From positions 3,241,264 to 3,305,263 of the forward strand of contig OZ243960.1 in the NCBI GenBank assembly GCA_965214435.1: DNA of 64,000 bases, given 5' to 3'. Positions 7,906 through 16,032 of the stretch are shown one piece after another. The DNA comes from Rubrobacter_A sp965214435 (GTDB lineage: Bacteria > Actinomycetota > Rubrobacteria > Rubrobacterales > Rubrobacteraceae). Under the pieces are notes generated by a model that was not told the origin of the DNA, searched no databases, and saw only the letters and a program-made list of their open reading frames with translations. Positions within the stretch are counted from its first letter, which is position 1. Each line of letters starts with the position of its first letter. The position numbers and the translations under genes are program-made.

Positions 7906-10422
7906 TTATTCCGCGGGCACGACCTCCTTAGGCTGAGAGACCTTGATGTCTACGATGGAGCCTCGCTCATCGACGTCGTCGGCCTCTATGTCGTTCGGCT
8001 CTATGAAGACCTTCGAGCCTTGCGGTATCTCGCCCTTTAAGAACATCTCGCTCATCGGGTCTTCGACCATGCGCTGTATCACCCGCCGCAGGGGCCGCGC
8101 TCCGTAGGCCGGGTCGTAACCCGCGTCCGAGAGCTTGTCCAGGGCTTCGCGGCTGAACTCCAGGGAGATGTCCCGGTCGACGAGCTGCTTGCGCAGACGC
8201 TTGACCTGGATCTCGATGATGTGCCGCATGTCCTCGCGCTGGAGCTTGTGGAAGACGATGGTCTCGTCGATCCGGTTCAGAAGCTCCGGACGGAAGATCT
8301 TGCGCAGCTCGGTCGTAACCCGACCCTTCATCTCCTTATAGGAGAGACCCTCATCGTCGCCACCGAAGCCCAAGGACCTGGTTTTGTTGATGGTCTGAGC
8401 ACCGACGTTGGACGTCATGATGAGGACCGCGTTCTTGAAGTTCACGACCCTGCCCTGCGCGTCGGTGAGCTGCCCGTCTTCCAGAACCTGGAGAAGCGTG
8501 TTGTGCACGTCCGGATGGGCCTTCTCGATCTCGTCAAAGAGGACCACGCTGTACGGCTTGCGCCGGACCTGCTCGGTGAGCTGTCCGCCCTCGTCGTAGC
8601 CGACGTATCCCGGCGGGCTCCCGACGAGCCGCGAGACCGTATGCCGCTCCATGTATTCCGACATGTCGAGCCGGATCATGGCGTCCTGGTCACCGAAGAG
8701 GTACTCGGCGAGCGTCCGGGCAAGCTCCGTCTTACCGACACCCGTGGGCCCGAGAAACACGAATGAGCCGCTCGGACGGTTCGGGTCCTGGAGCCCGGCC
8801 ATCGTCCGCCGGATGGAGCGGGAGACGGCCTTTATAGCCTCGTCCTGTCCGACGACGCGACCGTGGAGAGCCTCTTCCATGTGCAGGAGCCGCTCGGATT
8901 CCTCCTCAGTCAGCTTCCGGACCGGGATACCAGTCCACAGCGAGACGATCTCGGCGATCTCGTTCTCCCCGATGGAGGCCCGCTGCTCACCGTCGCCACC
9001 CTCGCGCCAGGTCTTCTCAAGCTCCCGGCGCTGGACGGCCAGCTTCCGCTCGTCGTCCCTGAGGCGCGCGGCCTTCTCAAACTCCTGACCGTCGATGGCG
9101 GCTTCCTTGCGGGAGCGCACCTCGGAGAGCTCGTCGTCGACTTCCTTGTAATACGGCGGCTGCGACATCGTCTTGATCCGCAGCTTGCTCGCCGCCTCGT
9201 CCACGAGGTCTATGGCCTTGTCCGGCATAAAGCGGTCGGAGATGTAGCGGTCGCCAAGCTCGGAGGCTGCCTTTAGCGCCTCGTCGGTTATCTGGATCTT
9301 GTGGTGCGACTCGTACTTCTCGCGCAAGCCCCGCAGGATCTGCTCGGTCTCCTCGACCGTCGGCTCGCCGACCTGGATGGTCTGAAAGCGCCGCTCCAGC
9401 GCCTTGTCCTTCTCGACGTACTTGCGGTACTCATCTATCGTGGTAGCGCCCACGACCTGCAACTCACCCCGCGCCAGCGCCGGCTTCAGGATAGAAGCCG
9501 CGTCGATGGCGCCCTCGGCGGCTCCGGCTCCGACGAGGTTGTGGATCTCATCGATAAACAGGATTATGTCGCCGTGGTCGGTGATCTCCTTCATTATCTT
9601 CTTGAGGCGCTCCTCGAACTCGCCGCGGTACTTGGAGCCCGCGACCAGAGCCCCGAGGTCCAGCGTATAGACCTCCTTGCCCGCCAGGATGTCCGGCACC
9701 CGGTCGGCGGCTATCTCCTCCGCCAGCCCCTCGACGATGGCGGTCTTGCCGACGCCGGGCTCCCCGATAATTACCGGGTTGTTCTTTGTCCGGCGGACCA
9801 GGATCTGCATGATCCGCTCTATCTCTTTGCTCCGGCCGATTACCGGGTCGAGCTTGTCCTCTTCGGCGAACGCCGTGAGGTTCCGCCCGTACTGGTCGAG
9901 CTGGCGGGTCTTGGGCCGCTTGGCTTCCACGCTGCCCTTGCCGGCACCCTGCTCGCTACCGCCGCCGCTGCGGCCCCGCTGTCCCCGGCCGCCGCCGAGC
10001 ATCCGGACGACCTCCCGGCGCACCTTATCCGGATCAACATCCAGGTTGGAGAGCACCCGGGCGGCCACGCCCTCACTCTCCCTCACCAGCCCGAGCAGGA
10101 TGTGCTCCGTGCCGATGTAGTTGTGCCCGAGCTGCAACGCTTCTCTCAGCGCCAGCTCCAAGACCTTCTTCGAGCGCGGCGTGAACGGCGCCTGTCCACC
10201 GGTGCCCTCCTCGCCGTAGCCGACGATGCTCTCTACCTGCTCCCGCACCTCATCCAGGGTGACGTTGAGCGAGGTGAGCGCCCTTGCGGCAACACCCTCG
10301 TCCTCGCGGAGTAGACCGAGAAGCAAGTGCTCGGTGCCAATGTAGTTGTGGTTAAAGTGCCGGGCCTCTTCCTGGGCCAGGACTACTACTTTACGGGCTC
10401 TTTCGGTAAACCTCTCAAACAT
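7906..10422 (-). CDS. clpC: ClpC: Hsp100 AAA+ unfoldase of the Clp protease
   Basis: ClpC unfolds substrates and feeds them to ClpP in the cytosol. At 838 aa it has two Clp_N repeats (NYIGTEHLLLGLLRE and NYIGTEHILLGLVRE in the first 120 residues), AAA1 with Walker A GEPGVGKT, a UVR-type coiled middle domain (SRKEAAIDGQEFEKAARLRD), and AAA2 with GPTGVGKT followed by the conserved SEYMERHTVSRLVGSPPGYV. The N-terminal 145 residues are closely repeated in the folate-operon fusion gene at 14113-15093. No CtsR-type heptad repeat or mcsAB operon is seen around it. It appears monocistronic, with its own upstream promoter region and a downstream terminator. Confidence 0.97.
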   Translation of the reverse strand: MFERFTERARKVVVLAQEEARHFNHNYIGTEHLLLGLLREDEGVAARALTSLNVTLDEVREQVESIVGYGEEGTGGQAPFTPRSKKVLELALREALQLGHNYIGTEHILLGLVRESEGVAARVLSNLDVDPDKVRREVVRMLGGGRGQRGRSGGGSEQGAGKGSVEAKRPKTRQLDQYGRNLTAFAEEDKLDPVIGRSKEIERIMQILVRRTKNNPVIIGEPGVGKTAIVEGLAEEIAADRVPDILAGKEVYTLDLGALVAGSKYRGEFEERLKKIMKEITDHGDIILFIDEIHNLVGAGAAEGAIDAASILKPALARGELQVVGATTIDEYRKYVEKDKALERRFQTIQVGEPTVEETEQILRGLREKYESHHKIQITDEALKAASELGDRYISDRFMPDKAIDLVDEAASKLRIKTMSQPPYYKEVDDELSEVRSRKEAAIDGQEFEKAARLRDDERKLAVQRRELEKTWREGGDGEQRASIGENEIAEIVSLWTGIPVRKLTEEESERLLHMEEALHGRVVGQDEAIKAVSRSIRRTMAGLQDPNRPSGSFVFLGPTGVGKTELARTLAEYLFGDQDAMIRLDMSEYMERHTVSRLVGSPPGYVGYDEGGQLTEQVRRKPYSVVLFDEIEKAHPDVHNTLLQVLEDGQLTDAQGRVVNFKNAVLIMTSNVGAQTINKTRSLGFGGDDEGLSYKEMKGRVTTELRKIFRPELLNRIDETIVFHKLQREDMRHIIEIQVKRLRKQLVDRDISLEFSREALDKLSDAGYDPAYGARPLRRVIQRMVEDPMSEMFLKGEIPQGSKVFIEPNDIEADDVDERGSIVDIKVSQPKEVVPAE

Positions 10423-10487
10423 TGCTGGGAGCCTCCCATACTCTGAGGGTTTCTATTATTTCGGGGATTATCACTGTCCTACTCTTT

Positions 10488-10493
10488 ATTATA
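10488..10493 (-). promoter_or_regulatory. Candidate -10 box for clpC
   Basis: A perfect TATAAT on the minus strand lies about 65 bases before the clpC ATG. No convincing -35 hexamer is present at 16-18 bases; the best partner is TTAATC at 19 bases. The remaining sequence back to lysK (10494-10703) is AT-richer non-coding DNA with no recognised heat-shock operator. Confidence 0.45.
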
Positions 10494-10703
10494 CGGTTTC
10501 CTGAATGCACTGGATTAACTCTCAAAACTTTGCTTTCTCCAAAAACACCGGTGATCTCCTTGCGACGGGTGTACCTTCGCTGTCTAGAAGTATACAAAGG
10601 TTTTGCCCAAGTTTGCTCTATCCTAGCTGTTTACGCTTAAAGCGTTCACAAAGACAACCGCCGAAAGCGTTTTCCGGTACCCGTGGACTAACAAGTCCGA
10701 AGT

Positions 10704-12209
10704 TTATTCGCCCCGCCCGATAGATGGGGTGTCTTGCATTACACCGGCGAACCGCGCCCGAACCGCGTCTACCGGCAGGGATGCCACGAAAGGTCCGGCC
10801 TTGGGTCCCTGATTTCTTCCCAGGAGCACGGTGTAGACCGCCGTAAAAGCTTTCTTTGGCTTGACCCCCGTCTCCTTTGTAGCCGAGTACAGGAGGTCTT
10901 GCATCGCGTCGCCGTCCAGCCCAGTCTCCAGCTTCGCTGCGACAGTGGCGAGGTAGCGAAGCTGGTCGTCGTCGAGTCCGGCTGCCCGCGCGGCCGCCTC
11001 CGCCGGTTCGAGAATCTGCAGCCGCATCGACTCCGGGGCCCACTCCGCCGCCCAGTTACGGGCGTAGAAAAGGTTCCGGGAAAGCTTTCCGGGGTCTTCG
11101 GCCGCGGCTTCGTAACCACCCCGGCGGAGCATCCCGGCGGCCGTTTCCACGTCATCGCCGACGGTCTGAGCGACGGTAACGAGGTGAGTAAAGGGCACGA
11201 AGGGGTCTCCCTTCTCTGCGCGGTACTCGTCCATAAAACGGGGGAAACCGCCTTCGAGGTCGAGGTCCAGGGCCCGGGCGGGGTCACGGCCGAGCATCAT
11301 CTTTCTGAGGGCGTCGGGCGGCATGATGTGGAGCAGGTCTTCCGGCAAGAGCACGATGCCTTTCGAGGAGCTCATAGCGCCCCGCCCTTTTATCGAGATC
11401 CACTCGTACTCGTAGCGCCCCGGCACCGGATATTCAAATACTTCCCGAGCCATGCGGTCCGCCGTGTCCGTGGAACCGCCGCGGCTAGTGTGGTCCTTGC
11501 CGAATGGCTCGAACGTTACCCCGAGCGCCTTCCACCGCGCCGCAAGCTCCACCCGCCAGCCGAGCTTACCTTCACCCTTTGTGTAATCAGCGACGCCCTC
11601 CGAACCTTCCCGGTCAACGAACGCCACCGCAGTATCTTGCGGCCAGTGCTCCACGACGCGGTTGCCGGTGAGGTCGCCGGAGACGGCCCGCGGCTGGTAG
11701 GGTGACCAACCTTCCGGCATCCCGCGCCCGCTGACCTCCTGTAGTATCCGCCGCAAGTCCGGTGTACGCTCTAGGGACTCGTGCGTAACCTCCGAGTAGA
11801 CGCCGGCCTCGTAGAGCTCGTGGGACCGGAGCACCTCGACCTCCATATCCATCTCAAGGAGCGCCCTTTCAAAAGGCGCGAGAAAATGCTCGGCGTAGGA
11901 GTCGTGGCAGCCTTCGGGGTCCGGGACGCGCGAGAGGCTGTATCCGATAAACCGCTCATAGCTCTCTGGGATACTGGGAGCTATCTTCCGCAGCGGGTCT
12001 ATGGTGTCCGCGTGGAAGATAAAGCGCGCCTCGTGGCCGAGGTCTTTGAGCGCCCGATAGACGGCCTCGGCGACCAGAACCTCGCGCAGGTTACCGGCGT
12101 GGATGTTGCCCGAGGGACTTATACCGCTGACGACCATGTGCGGCCCGTTGCCGAGGATTCCAGCGGCCTTGCGGGCCCAGTCGGGTATAGAGGTGTGCGG
12201 ATCGCTCAA
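10704..12209 (-). CDS. lysK: Class I lysyl-tRNA synthetase
   Basis: This charges tRNA-Lys using the class I (archaeal/spirochaetal-type) LysRS rather than the common class II LysS. The signatures are SPSGNIHAGNLRE (HIGH equivalent, residues 31-43) and GAMSSSKG (KMSKS equivalent, near 280). Length is 501 aa, typical of the family. It is known to occur sporadically in bacteria including some actinobacteria. It lies 65 bases downstream of greA on the same strand, and may be co-transcribed with it. Confidence 0.93.
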   Translation of the reverse strand: MSDPHTSIPDWARKAAGILGNGPHMVVSGISPSGNIHAGNLREVLVAEAVYRALKDLGHEARFIFHADTIDPLRKIAPSIPESYERFIGYSLSRVPDPEGCHDSYAEHFLAPFERALLEMDMEVEVLRSHELYEAGVYSEVTHESLERTPDLRRILQEVSGRGMPEGWSPYQPRAVSGDLTGNRVVEHWPQDTAVAFVDREGSEGVADYTKGEGKLGWRVELAARWKALGVTFEPFGKDHTSRGGSTDTADRMAREVFEYPVPGRYEYEWISIKGRGAMSSSKGIVLLPEDLLHIMPPDALRKMMLGRDPARALDLDLEGGFPRFMDEYRAEKGDPFVPFTHLVTVAQTVGDDVETAAGMLRRGGYEAAAEDPGKLSRNLFYARNWAAEWAPESMRLQILEPAEAAARAAGLDDDQLRYLATVAAKLETGLDGDAMQDLLYSATKETGVKPKKAFTAVYTVLLGRNQGPKAGPFVASLPVDAVRARFAGVMQDTPSIGRGE

Positions 12210-12274
12210 GGGGTACTCCGTAGAAGTTAGAGAAACCGGAGTCCGGTGTAAGCCCGGACCCGGCGTAGAGCGTT

Positions 12275-12760
12275 CTAGCTGGCTAGCTCGACGTTGACGA
12301 TCTCGTACTCCGTGGCGCCCCTGGGGGTGGAGACCGTAACTTTCTCGCCGACGCGACGTTTGAGGACGGCCCGGCCCACGGGAGAGGAGTGCGAGAGCTT
12401 CCCGCTCGTCGGATCGGACTCGTTCGCGCCGACTATTTCAAAAGTCCGTTCGTCGTCCTTGTCGATTCTCCGGAGGGTTACCTTCGTGCCGAGGTCCACG
12501 GCGTTAGCCTCGATCTCGGCCGGGTTTACTACCCTGGCGCTCCGGAGACGCCGCTGCAGTTCGCTGATCCGGCGTTCCAACATGTACTGTTCGTTTTTGG
12601 CGTCGTCATACTCGGAGTTCTCGGAGATGTCCCCGAACTCCCGCGCCTGGCGGATGCGGTCCGCAACCTCCCGGCGCCGGTTTTCCGTGAGGTACTGAAA
12701 CTCCTCCTGGAGCTTCTCCAGACCCTCTTGCGTGACGAGCTCTTCATTCCTATCAGTCAT
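12275..12760 (-). CDS. greA: Transcription elongation factor GreA
   Basis: GreA binds in the RNA polymerase secondary channel and stimulates cleavage of backtracked transcripts. The N-terminal antiparallel coiled coil includes GDISENSEYDDAKNEQ, whose acidic tip (D, E) holds the catalytic Mg2+. The C-terminal globular domain has VTLRRIDKDDERTFEIVGANE and SPVGRAVLKRRVGE. The open frame extends further to 12799, but the ATG at 12760 (MTDRNEELVTQEGLEKL) gives the family's normal N-terminus and a length of 161 aa. Confidence 0.95.
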   Translation of the reverse strand: MTDRNEELVTQEGLEKLQEEFQYLTENRRREVADRIRQAREFGDISENSEYDDAKNEQYMLERRISELQRRLRSARVVNPAEIEANAVDLGTKVTLRRIDKDDERTFEIVGANESDPTSGKLSHSSPVGRAVLKRRVGEKVTVSTPRGATEYEIVNVELAS

Positions 12761-12818
12761 AAGCTGGCAGAGTATACGTAAGGGTGCCGGAAGTGTCAAT
12801 AAGTTATTTTAAATGCGG

Positions 12819-13619
12819 CTACCGGGACCTCGCCGGGTGGTTTAGTTCGTAGAGTACCTGAAGTCCTTTCAGGGTCAGGTCCGGGTCGAGGATTTCTATC
12901 TCGCGGCAGTGGCGCACGATCGCCGAGGCCGGGCCTCCGGTGGCGATTATCTGGAAATCGCCGGGTGCGTCGGGGGTCGCACCCAACTCTTCTTTGAAGC
13001 GCCGGATCAGGGCGTCCACCGCCCCTGCGTAGCCGTAGATAAAGCCGCTGCGTATAGAGTCCGGGGTGTTGGTCGCTATGGCTTTCGGCATCCGCTCTTC
13101 TAAGTCGACGTCCGCCAGCTTGGCCGCCCGGGAAGCGAGGGCGTCCAGAGATATGTAGATGCCGGGCATGAGCGCCCCACCCCGGTAATTTGCCTCCGCA
13201 TCGACGGCCTCGACGCTGGTAGCCGTACCGAAATCCACGATGATCGCCGGCAGGCCGTAGAAATGGCTCGCCGCCACCGAGTTGACTATCCTGTCCGAGC
13301 CGACCTGCTCCGGGTTGTCGTACCAGTTCGCGAGTCCGGTTTTGATCCCCGGTCCCACGGAAAAGAAAGGAACCTCCAGAAGCTCCTCCGCAAGCCTCCG
13401 GTAAGAGCGGATGAGCAGCGGAACGTCGCTAGAAATAAAAACCGCCGTTACATCTTGGAGGTGTAAATCGCGCAGGGCAAACAGCGAAGCGCACGTGCTC
13501 CCGACTTCGTCCGCCGTCCGGTGAGGCTCGGTCGCCATCCGCCACCGCGCCCGGAGGGCCGTGCCCTCAAACAGCCCGAGCACCGTCTGGGTATTCCCAA
13601 CGTCCGCCACCATCAGCAC
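12819..13619 (-). CDS. coaX: Type III pantothenate kinase
   Basis: CoaX phosphorylates pantothenate, the first step of coenzyme A synthesis. The N-terminus MLMVADVGNTQTVLGLF carries the ASKHA phosphate-binding D-x-G-N-T. Further motifs are PEQVGSDRIVNS, IVDFGTATSVEAVD and GGALMPGI. At 266 aa it has the usual length. It overlaps the end of folK by 7 bases, placing it at the tail of the folP-folB-folK unit. Confidence 0.95.
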   Translation of the reverse strand: MLMVADVGNTQTVLGLFEGTALRARWRMATEPHRTADEVGSTCASLFALRDLHLQDVTAVFISSDVPLLIRSYRRLAEELLEVPFFSVGPGIKTGLANWYDNPEQVGSDRIVNSVAASHFYGLPAIIVDFGTATSVEAVDAEANYRGGALMPGIYISLDALASRAAKLADVDLEERMPKAIATNTPDSIRSGFIYGYAGAVDALIRRFKEELGATPDAPGDFQIIATGGPASAIVRHCREIEILDPDLTLKGLQVLYELNHPARSR

Positions 13620-14116
13620 AGTCTCCGTACCTCCAACGCCCGCACCCCGCGAAACTCCGCCGGAGAAGCCTCCCGGAGCAGCCCGCCGACAACACCAAAG
13701 CCCGGAATATATAGGTCCGGGGCCAGGTCCGCGAGCCCGACCAGGTTAAACGCCCGCAATACCCCCGGGTGCGGTACCGCAAGCTCCGGACTTTCAACGA
13801 CCTCCTCACCAAAGACCAGGATGTCGATGTCGACCGTCCGCGGGGCCTTCTCACCCTTCCTTTCGCGCCCGAGAGCCGCCTCGATCCCCTGACAGTAGCG
13901 CAGAAGTTCGGCCGGCGGCAGCCCGCACTCAGCTTCGACCACGCAGTTCAGGTACTCCGGCTGCTCCCCCTCGACCTCGACCGGCTCCGTCTCGTAGACC
14001 TTCGAGCTTCCCGAGACTTCCATACCCGCTCCCCGGCCGAGAGCTTCGGTAGCCGCTTGGAGGTAGCCGAGCCGGTCCCCGAGGTTGCTCCCGAGACCGA
14101 GGAACACCCGGCTCAC
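13613..14116 (-). CDS. folK: 6-hydroxymethyl-7,8-dihydropterin pyrophosphokinase
   Basis: HPPK transfers pyrophosphate from ATP to hydroxymethyldihydropterin, preparing it for FolP. Visible are LGSNLGDR (7-14), YETEPVEVEGEQPEYLNCV and RTVDIDILVFGEEVV, the last with the two Mg-binding Asp residues, then VPHP. At 167 aa it has normal length. It overlaps the upstream aldolase-like fusion gene by 4 bases and coaX downstream by 7, indicating tight coupling in a folate operon. Confidence 0.95.
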   Translation of the reverse strand: MSRVFLGLGSNLGDRLGYLQAATEALGRGAGMEVSGSSKVYETEPVEVEGEQPEYLNCVVEAECGLPPAELLRYCQGIEAALGRERKGEKAPRTVDIDILVFGEEVVESPELAVPHPGVLRAFNLVGLADLAPDLYIPGFGVVGGLLREASPAEFRGVRALEVRRLC

Positions 14117-15093
14117 CGGGTAAACGTACCTTCCACGGAGACCTCCGGCACCTTACGGCCGGTATCCCGCGCCGGGCGGGTAAGGGTAACTTTCACCTCG
14201 ACCGTATGCGGCAACGAGTTGAGCACGAGCCAGCCGACCCGGTTCGCCGCTTCTTCGAGGTGGTCAATCCTGCCATATTGGAGTACCGCCACGACCTCTT
14301 CCAGAGCGGTTTCCAGGTCTATACCTGGCTTGTCCGCTCTGGATAAAATCCCCTGTTCTTCGGCCTCCATAATCCTCCCGGCCTGCTCCATAAAACTTTC
14401 GCCGGAAGTCAGATAACTGACCTCAAGGCTGACCAAGAGCTTCTCCCGCTCGTCTTTCTCTACTCCTGACCCACCACCGTAGAAAGCGTATGCCTCCAGG
14501 CCGGTCACTCGAGCGCGGTAAGCGACAGGTGATGGCACATCTTCAACGTTTCCACTGCCAGGCTCCAAAAGGTTCCCGAACCTCCGGCGAACCTCTTGCC
14601 GAACGTTCCGACGGGAAGACTCTTCTGCAGACGGGTTGTGGAGATTCCGCTGGCCCGGCCCGGTGCCGAGCGTCCGTGTTACTTCCCGGCGTACCTTGTT
14701 CGGGTTAACGTCCAGGTTTTCGAGTATCCGGGCGGCGACCCCCTCATTTTCTCGTACCAGCCCGAGCAGGAGGTGTTCGGTGCCGATATAGTCATGACCA
14801 AGTTGCGACGCCTCTCTGAGTGCTAACTCTAGTATCTTCTTTGCGCGCGGCGTGAACGGTGCCTGGCCGCCCGTGCCCTCCTCACCATAACCAACGATGT
14901 TCTCTAACTGCTTACGAGCTTCGTCCAGGGTGACATTCAGCGAGGTGAGAGCTTTTGCGGCAACGCCCTCGTCCTCACGCAGCAAGCCGAGCAAGAGGTG
15001 CTCGGTGCCGATGTAGTTGTGCTCCATACGCCGGGCTTCTTCTTGGGCCAGCACCACAACTTTGCGGGATCTTTCCGTAAACTTCTCGAACAC
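14113..15093 (-). CDS. ClpC-type double N-domain fused to a dihydroneopterin-aldolase (FolB)-like domain
   Basis: This 326-aa protein sits exactly where folB is expected, between folP and folK. Residues 1-145 are a near copy of the host ClpC N-terminus, with both Clp_N repeats (NYIGTEHLLLGLLRE at 26-40, DYIGTEHLLLGLVRE at 101-115) but no AAA module. A linker of about 45 residues, Arg- and Ser-rich, leads to residues 191-326, a FolB-like tunnelling fold: YRARVTGLEAYAFYGG, GVEKDEREKLLVSLEVSY, LEEVVAVLQYGRIDHLEEAA, VEVKVTLTRPA. By eye the aldolase Glu is kept (DERE), but the positions of Tyr54 and Lys100 (S. aureus numbering) look like Leu260 and Arg306, and there is an insertion after the second strand. 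It may still be the operon's aldolase, or a regulatory derivative. ATG 15093 matches the ClpC start. Confidence 0.85.
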   Translation of the reverse strand: MFEKFTERSRKVVVLAQEEARRMEHNYIGTEHLLLGLLREDEGVAAKALTSLNVTLDEARKQLENIVGYGEEGTGGQAPFTPRAKKILELALREASQLGHDYIGTEHLLLGLVRENEGVAARILENLDVNPNKVRREVTRTLGTGPGQRNLHNPSAEESSRRNVRQEVRRRFGNLLEPGSGNVEDVPSPVAYRARVTGLEAYAFYGGGSGVEKDEREKLLVSLEVSYLTSGESFMEQAGRIMEAEEQGILSRADKPGIDLETALEEVVAVLQYGRIDHLEEAANRVGWLVLNSLPHTVEVKVTLTRPARDTGRKVPEVSVEGTFTR

Positions 15094-15150
15094 CCGCGTA
15101 CTCCTCTGCTATCTTGCAACCGCAAATACAGTTTAAACCCGGAGGAGAGG

Positions 15151-16032
15151 TTACGCTTGACGGACGGCTTCAGCGACGGCGAGGGCTTCGCGGTTCTCCC
15201 GGATGTCGTGGACCCGGAAGATACTCGCGCCGCGTTCGTAGGCGAGCAGGTTGGCGGCGACCGTACCGGAGAGGCGTTCGGCGGCGGTGTCCGGGGACCC
15301 GGCACCGGGGATCTTGCCGAACATGCTCTTGCGCGAGGCCCCGAAAAGTATCGGGAATCCGAGGTCCGCTATCTCACCGAGGGATTTTATGAGCGTCAGG
15401 TTGTGTTCCAGAGTCTTGCCGAAGCCGATACCGGGGTCGAGGATAATGTTCTGCGGCTCTATACCGGCCGCGACGGCGGACTCTACCCTCTCGGCGAGGA
15501 AGTCTTTGACCTCCCGCACCACGTCGTCGTAGTGGGGGTCTTTCTGCATGCTCTTTGGCTCGCCCTTCATGTGCATCAGAACTACCTGGCAACCAGCACT
15601 CGCGACGACATCCGCCATCCGGGAGTCGCCGGCCAGTGCTGTTACGTCGTTGACGATGCCGGCCCCGGACTCTAGAGCGGCCTCTGCGGTCGAGGCCCGG
15701 TAGGTGTCGATGGAGACGGTAGCCTCCGGTCGGGCGTCCAGTAGACCCCGGATCACCGGCAGCACCCGGCGGCGTTCCTCCTCCGGAGAGACGGGGTCCG
15801 CGCCCGGGCGGGTAGACTCCCCACCAATGTCGATAATCCCAGCTCCCTCGTCGAGCATCCCGGTTGCCCGGGCGACTGCCGGGGACGGTTCGAGAAACTT
15901 CCCGCCGTCGGAGAAAGAGTCCGGTGTTACGTTGAGGATACCCATGACAACGGGGCGGGAGCCGTGAAACTGGCTCCCGCCCCGGAGGTTGTGACGGATT
16001 TCTTCCGCAGATTGGTCTTCTAGGGGCTGCAA
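15151..16032 (-). CDS. folP: Dihydropteroate synthase
   Basis: DHPS condenses hydroxymethyldihydropterin pyrophosphate with p-aminobenzoate and is the sulfonamide target. The two signatures are clear: GILNVTPDSFSDGGKF near the N-terminus and IIDIGGESTRPGAD. Later come VSIDTYRA, INDVTAL-like VNDVTALAGD, LILDPGIGFGKT-like IILDPGIGFGKT, ILFGASRKSM and IFRVHDIREN. At 293 aa it is the normal length. It starts directly after the ftsH stop and precedes the FolB-like fusion by 57 bases, heading ftsH-folP-folB-folK-coaX. Confidence 0.96.
   Translation of the reverse strand: MQPLEDQSAEEIRHNLRGGSQFHGSRPVVMGILNVTPDSFSDGGKFLEPSPAVARATGMLDEGAGIIDIGGESTRPGADPVSPEEERRRVLPVIRGLLDARPEATVSIDTYRASTAEAALESGAGIVNDVTALAGDSRMADVVASAGCQVVLMHMKGEPKSMQKDPHYDDVVREVKDFLAERVESAVAAGIEPQNIILDPGIGFGKTLEHNLTLIKSLGEIADLGFPILFGASRKSMFGKIPGAGSPDTAAERLSGTVAANLLAYERGASIFRVHDIRENREALAVAEAVRQA

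Noticed and set aside
9301..10314. 337-codon plus-strand open frame
   Set aside because: It lies wholly within clpC on the other strand; composition mirrors the GC-rich codon positions of clpC and no start signal or family is evident.
10423..10703. CtsR or CIRCE-type operator upstream of clpC
   Set aside because: I looked for the direct heptad repeat GGTCAAA and for TTAGCACTC-N9-GAGTGCTAA and found neither; only a -10 box is supported.
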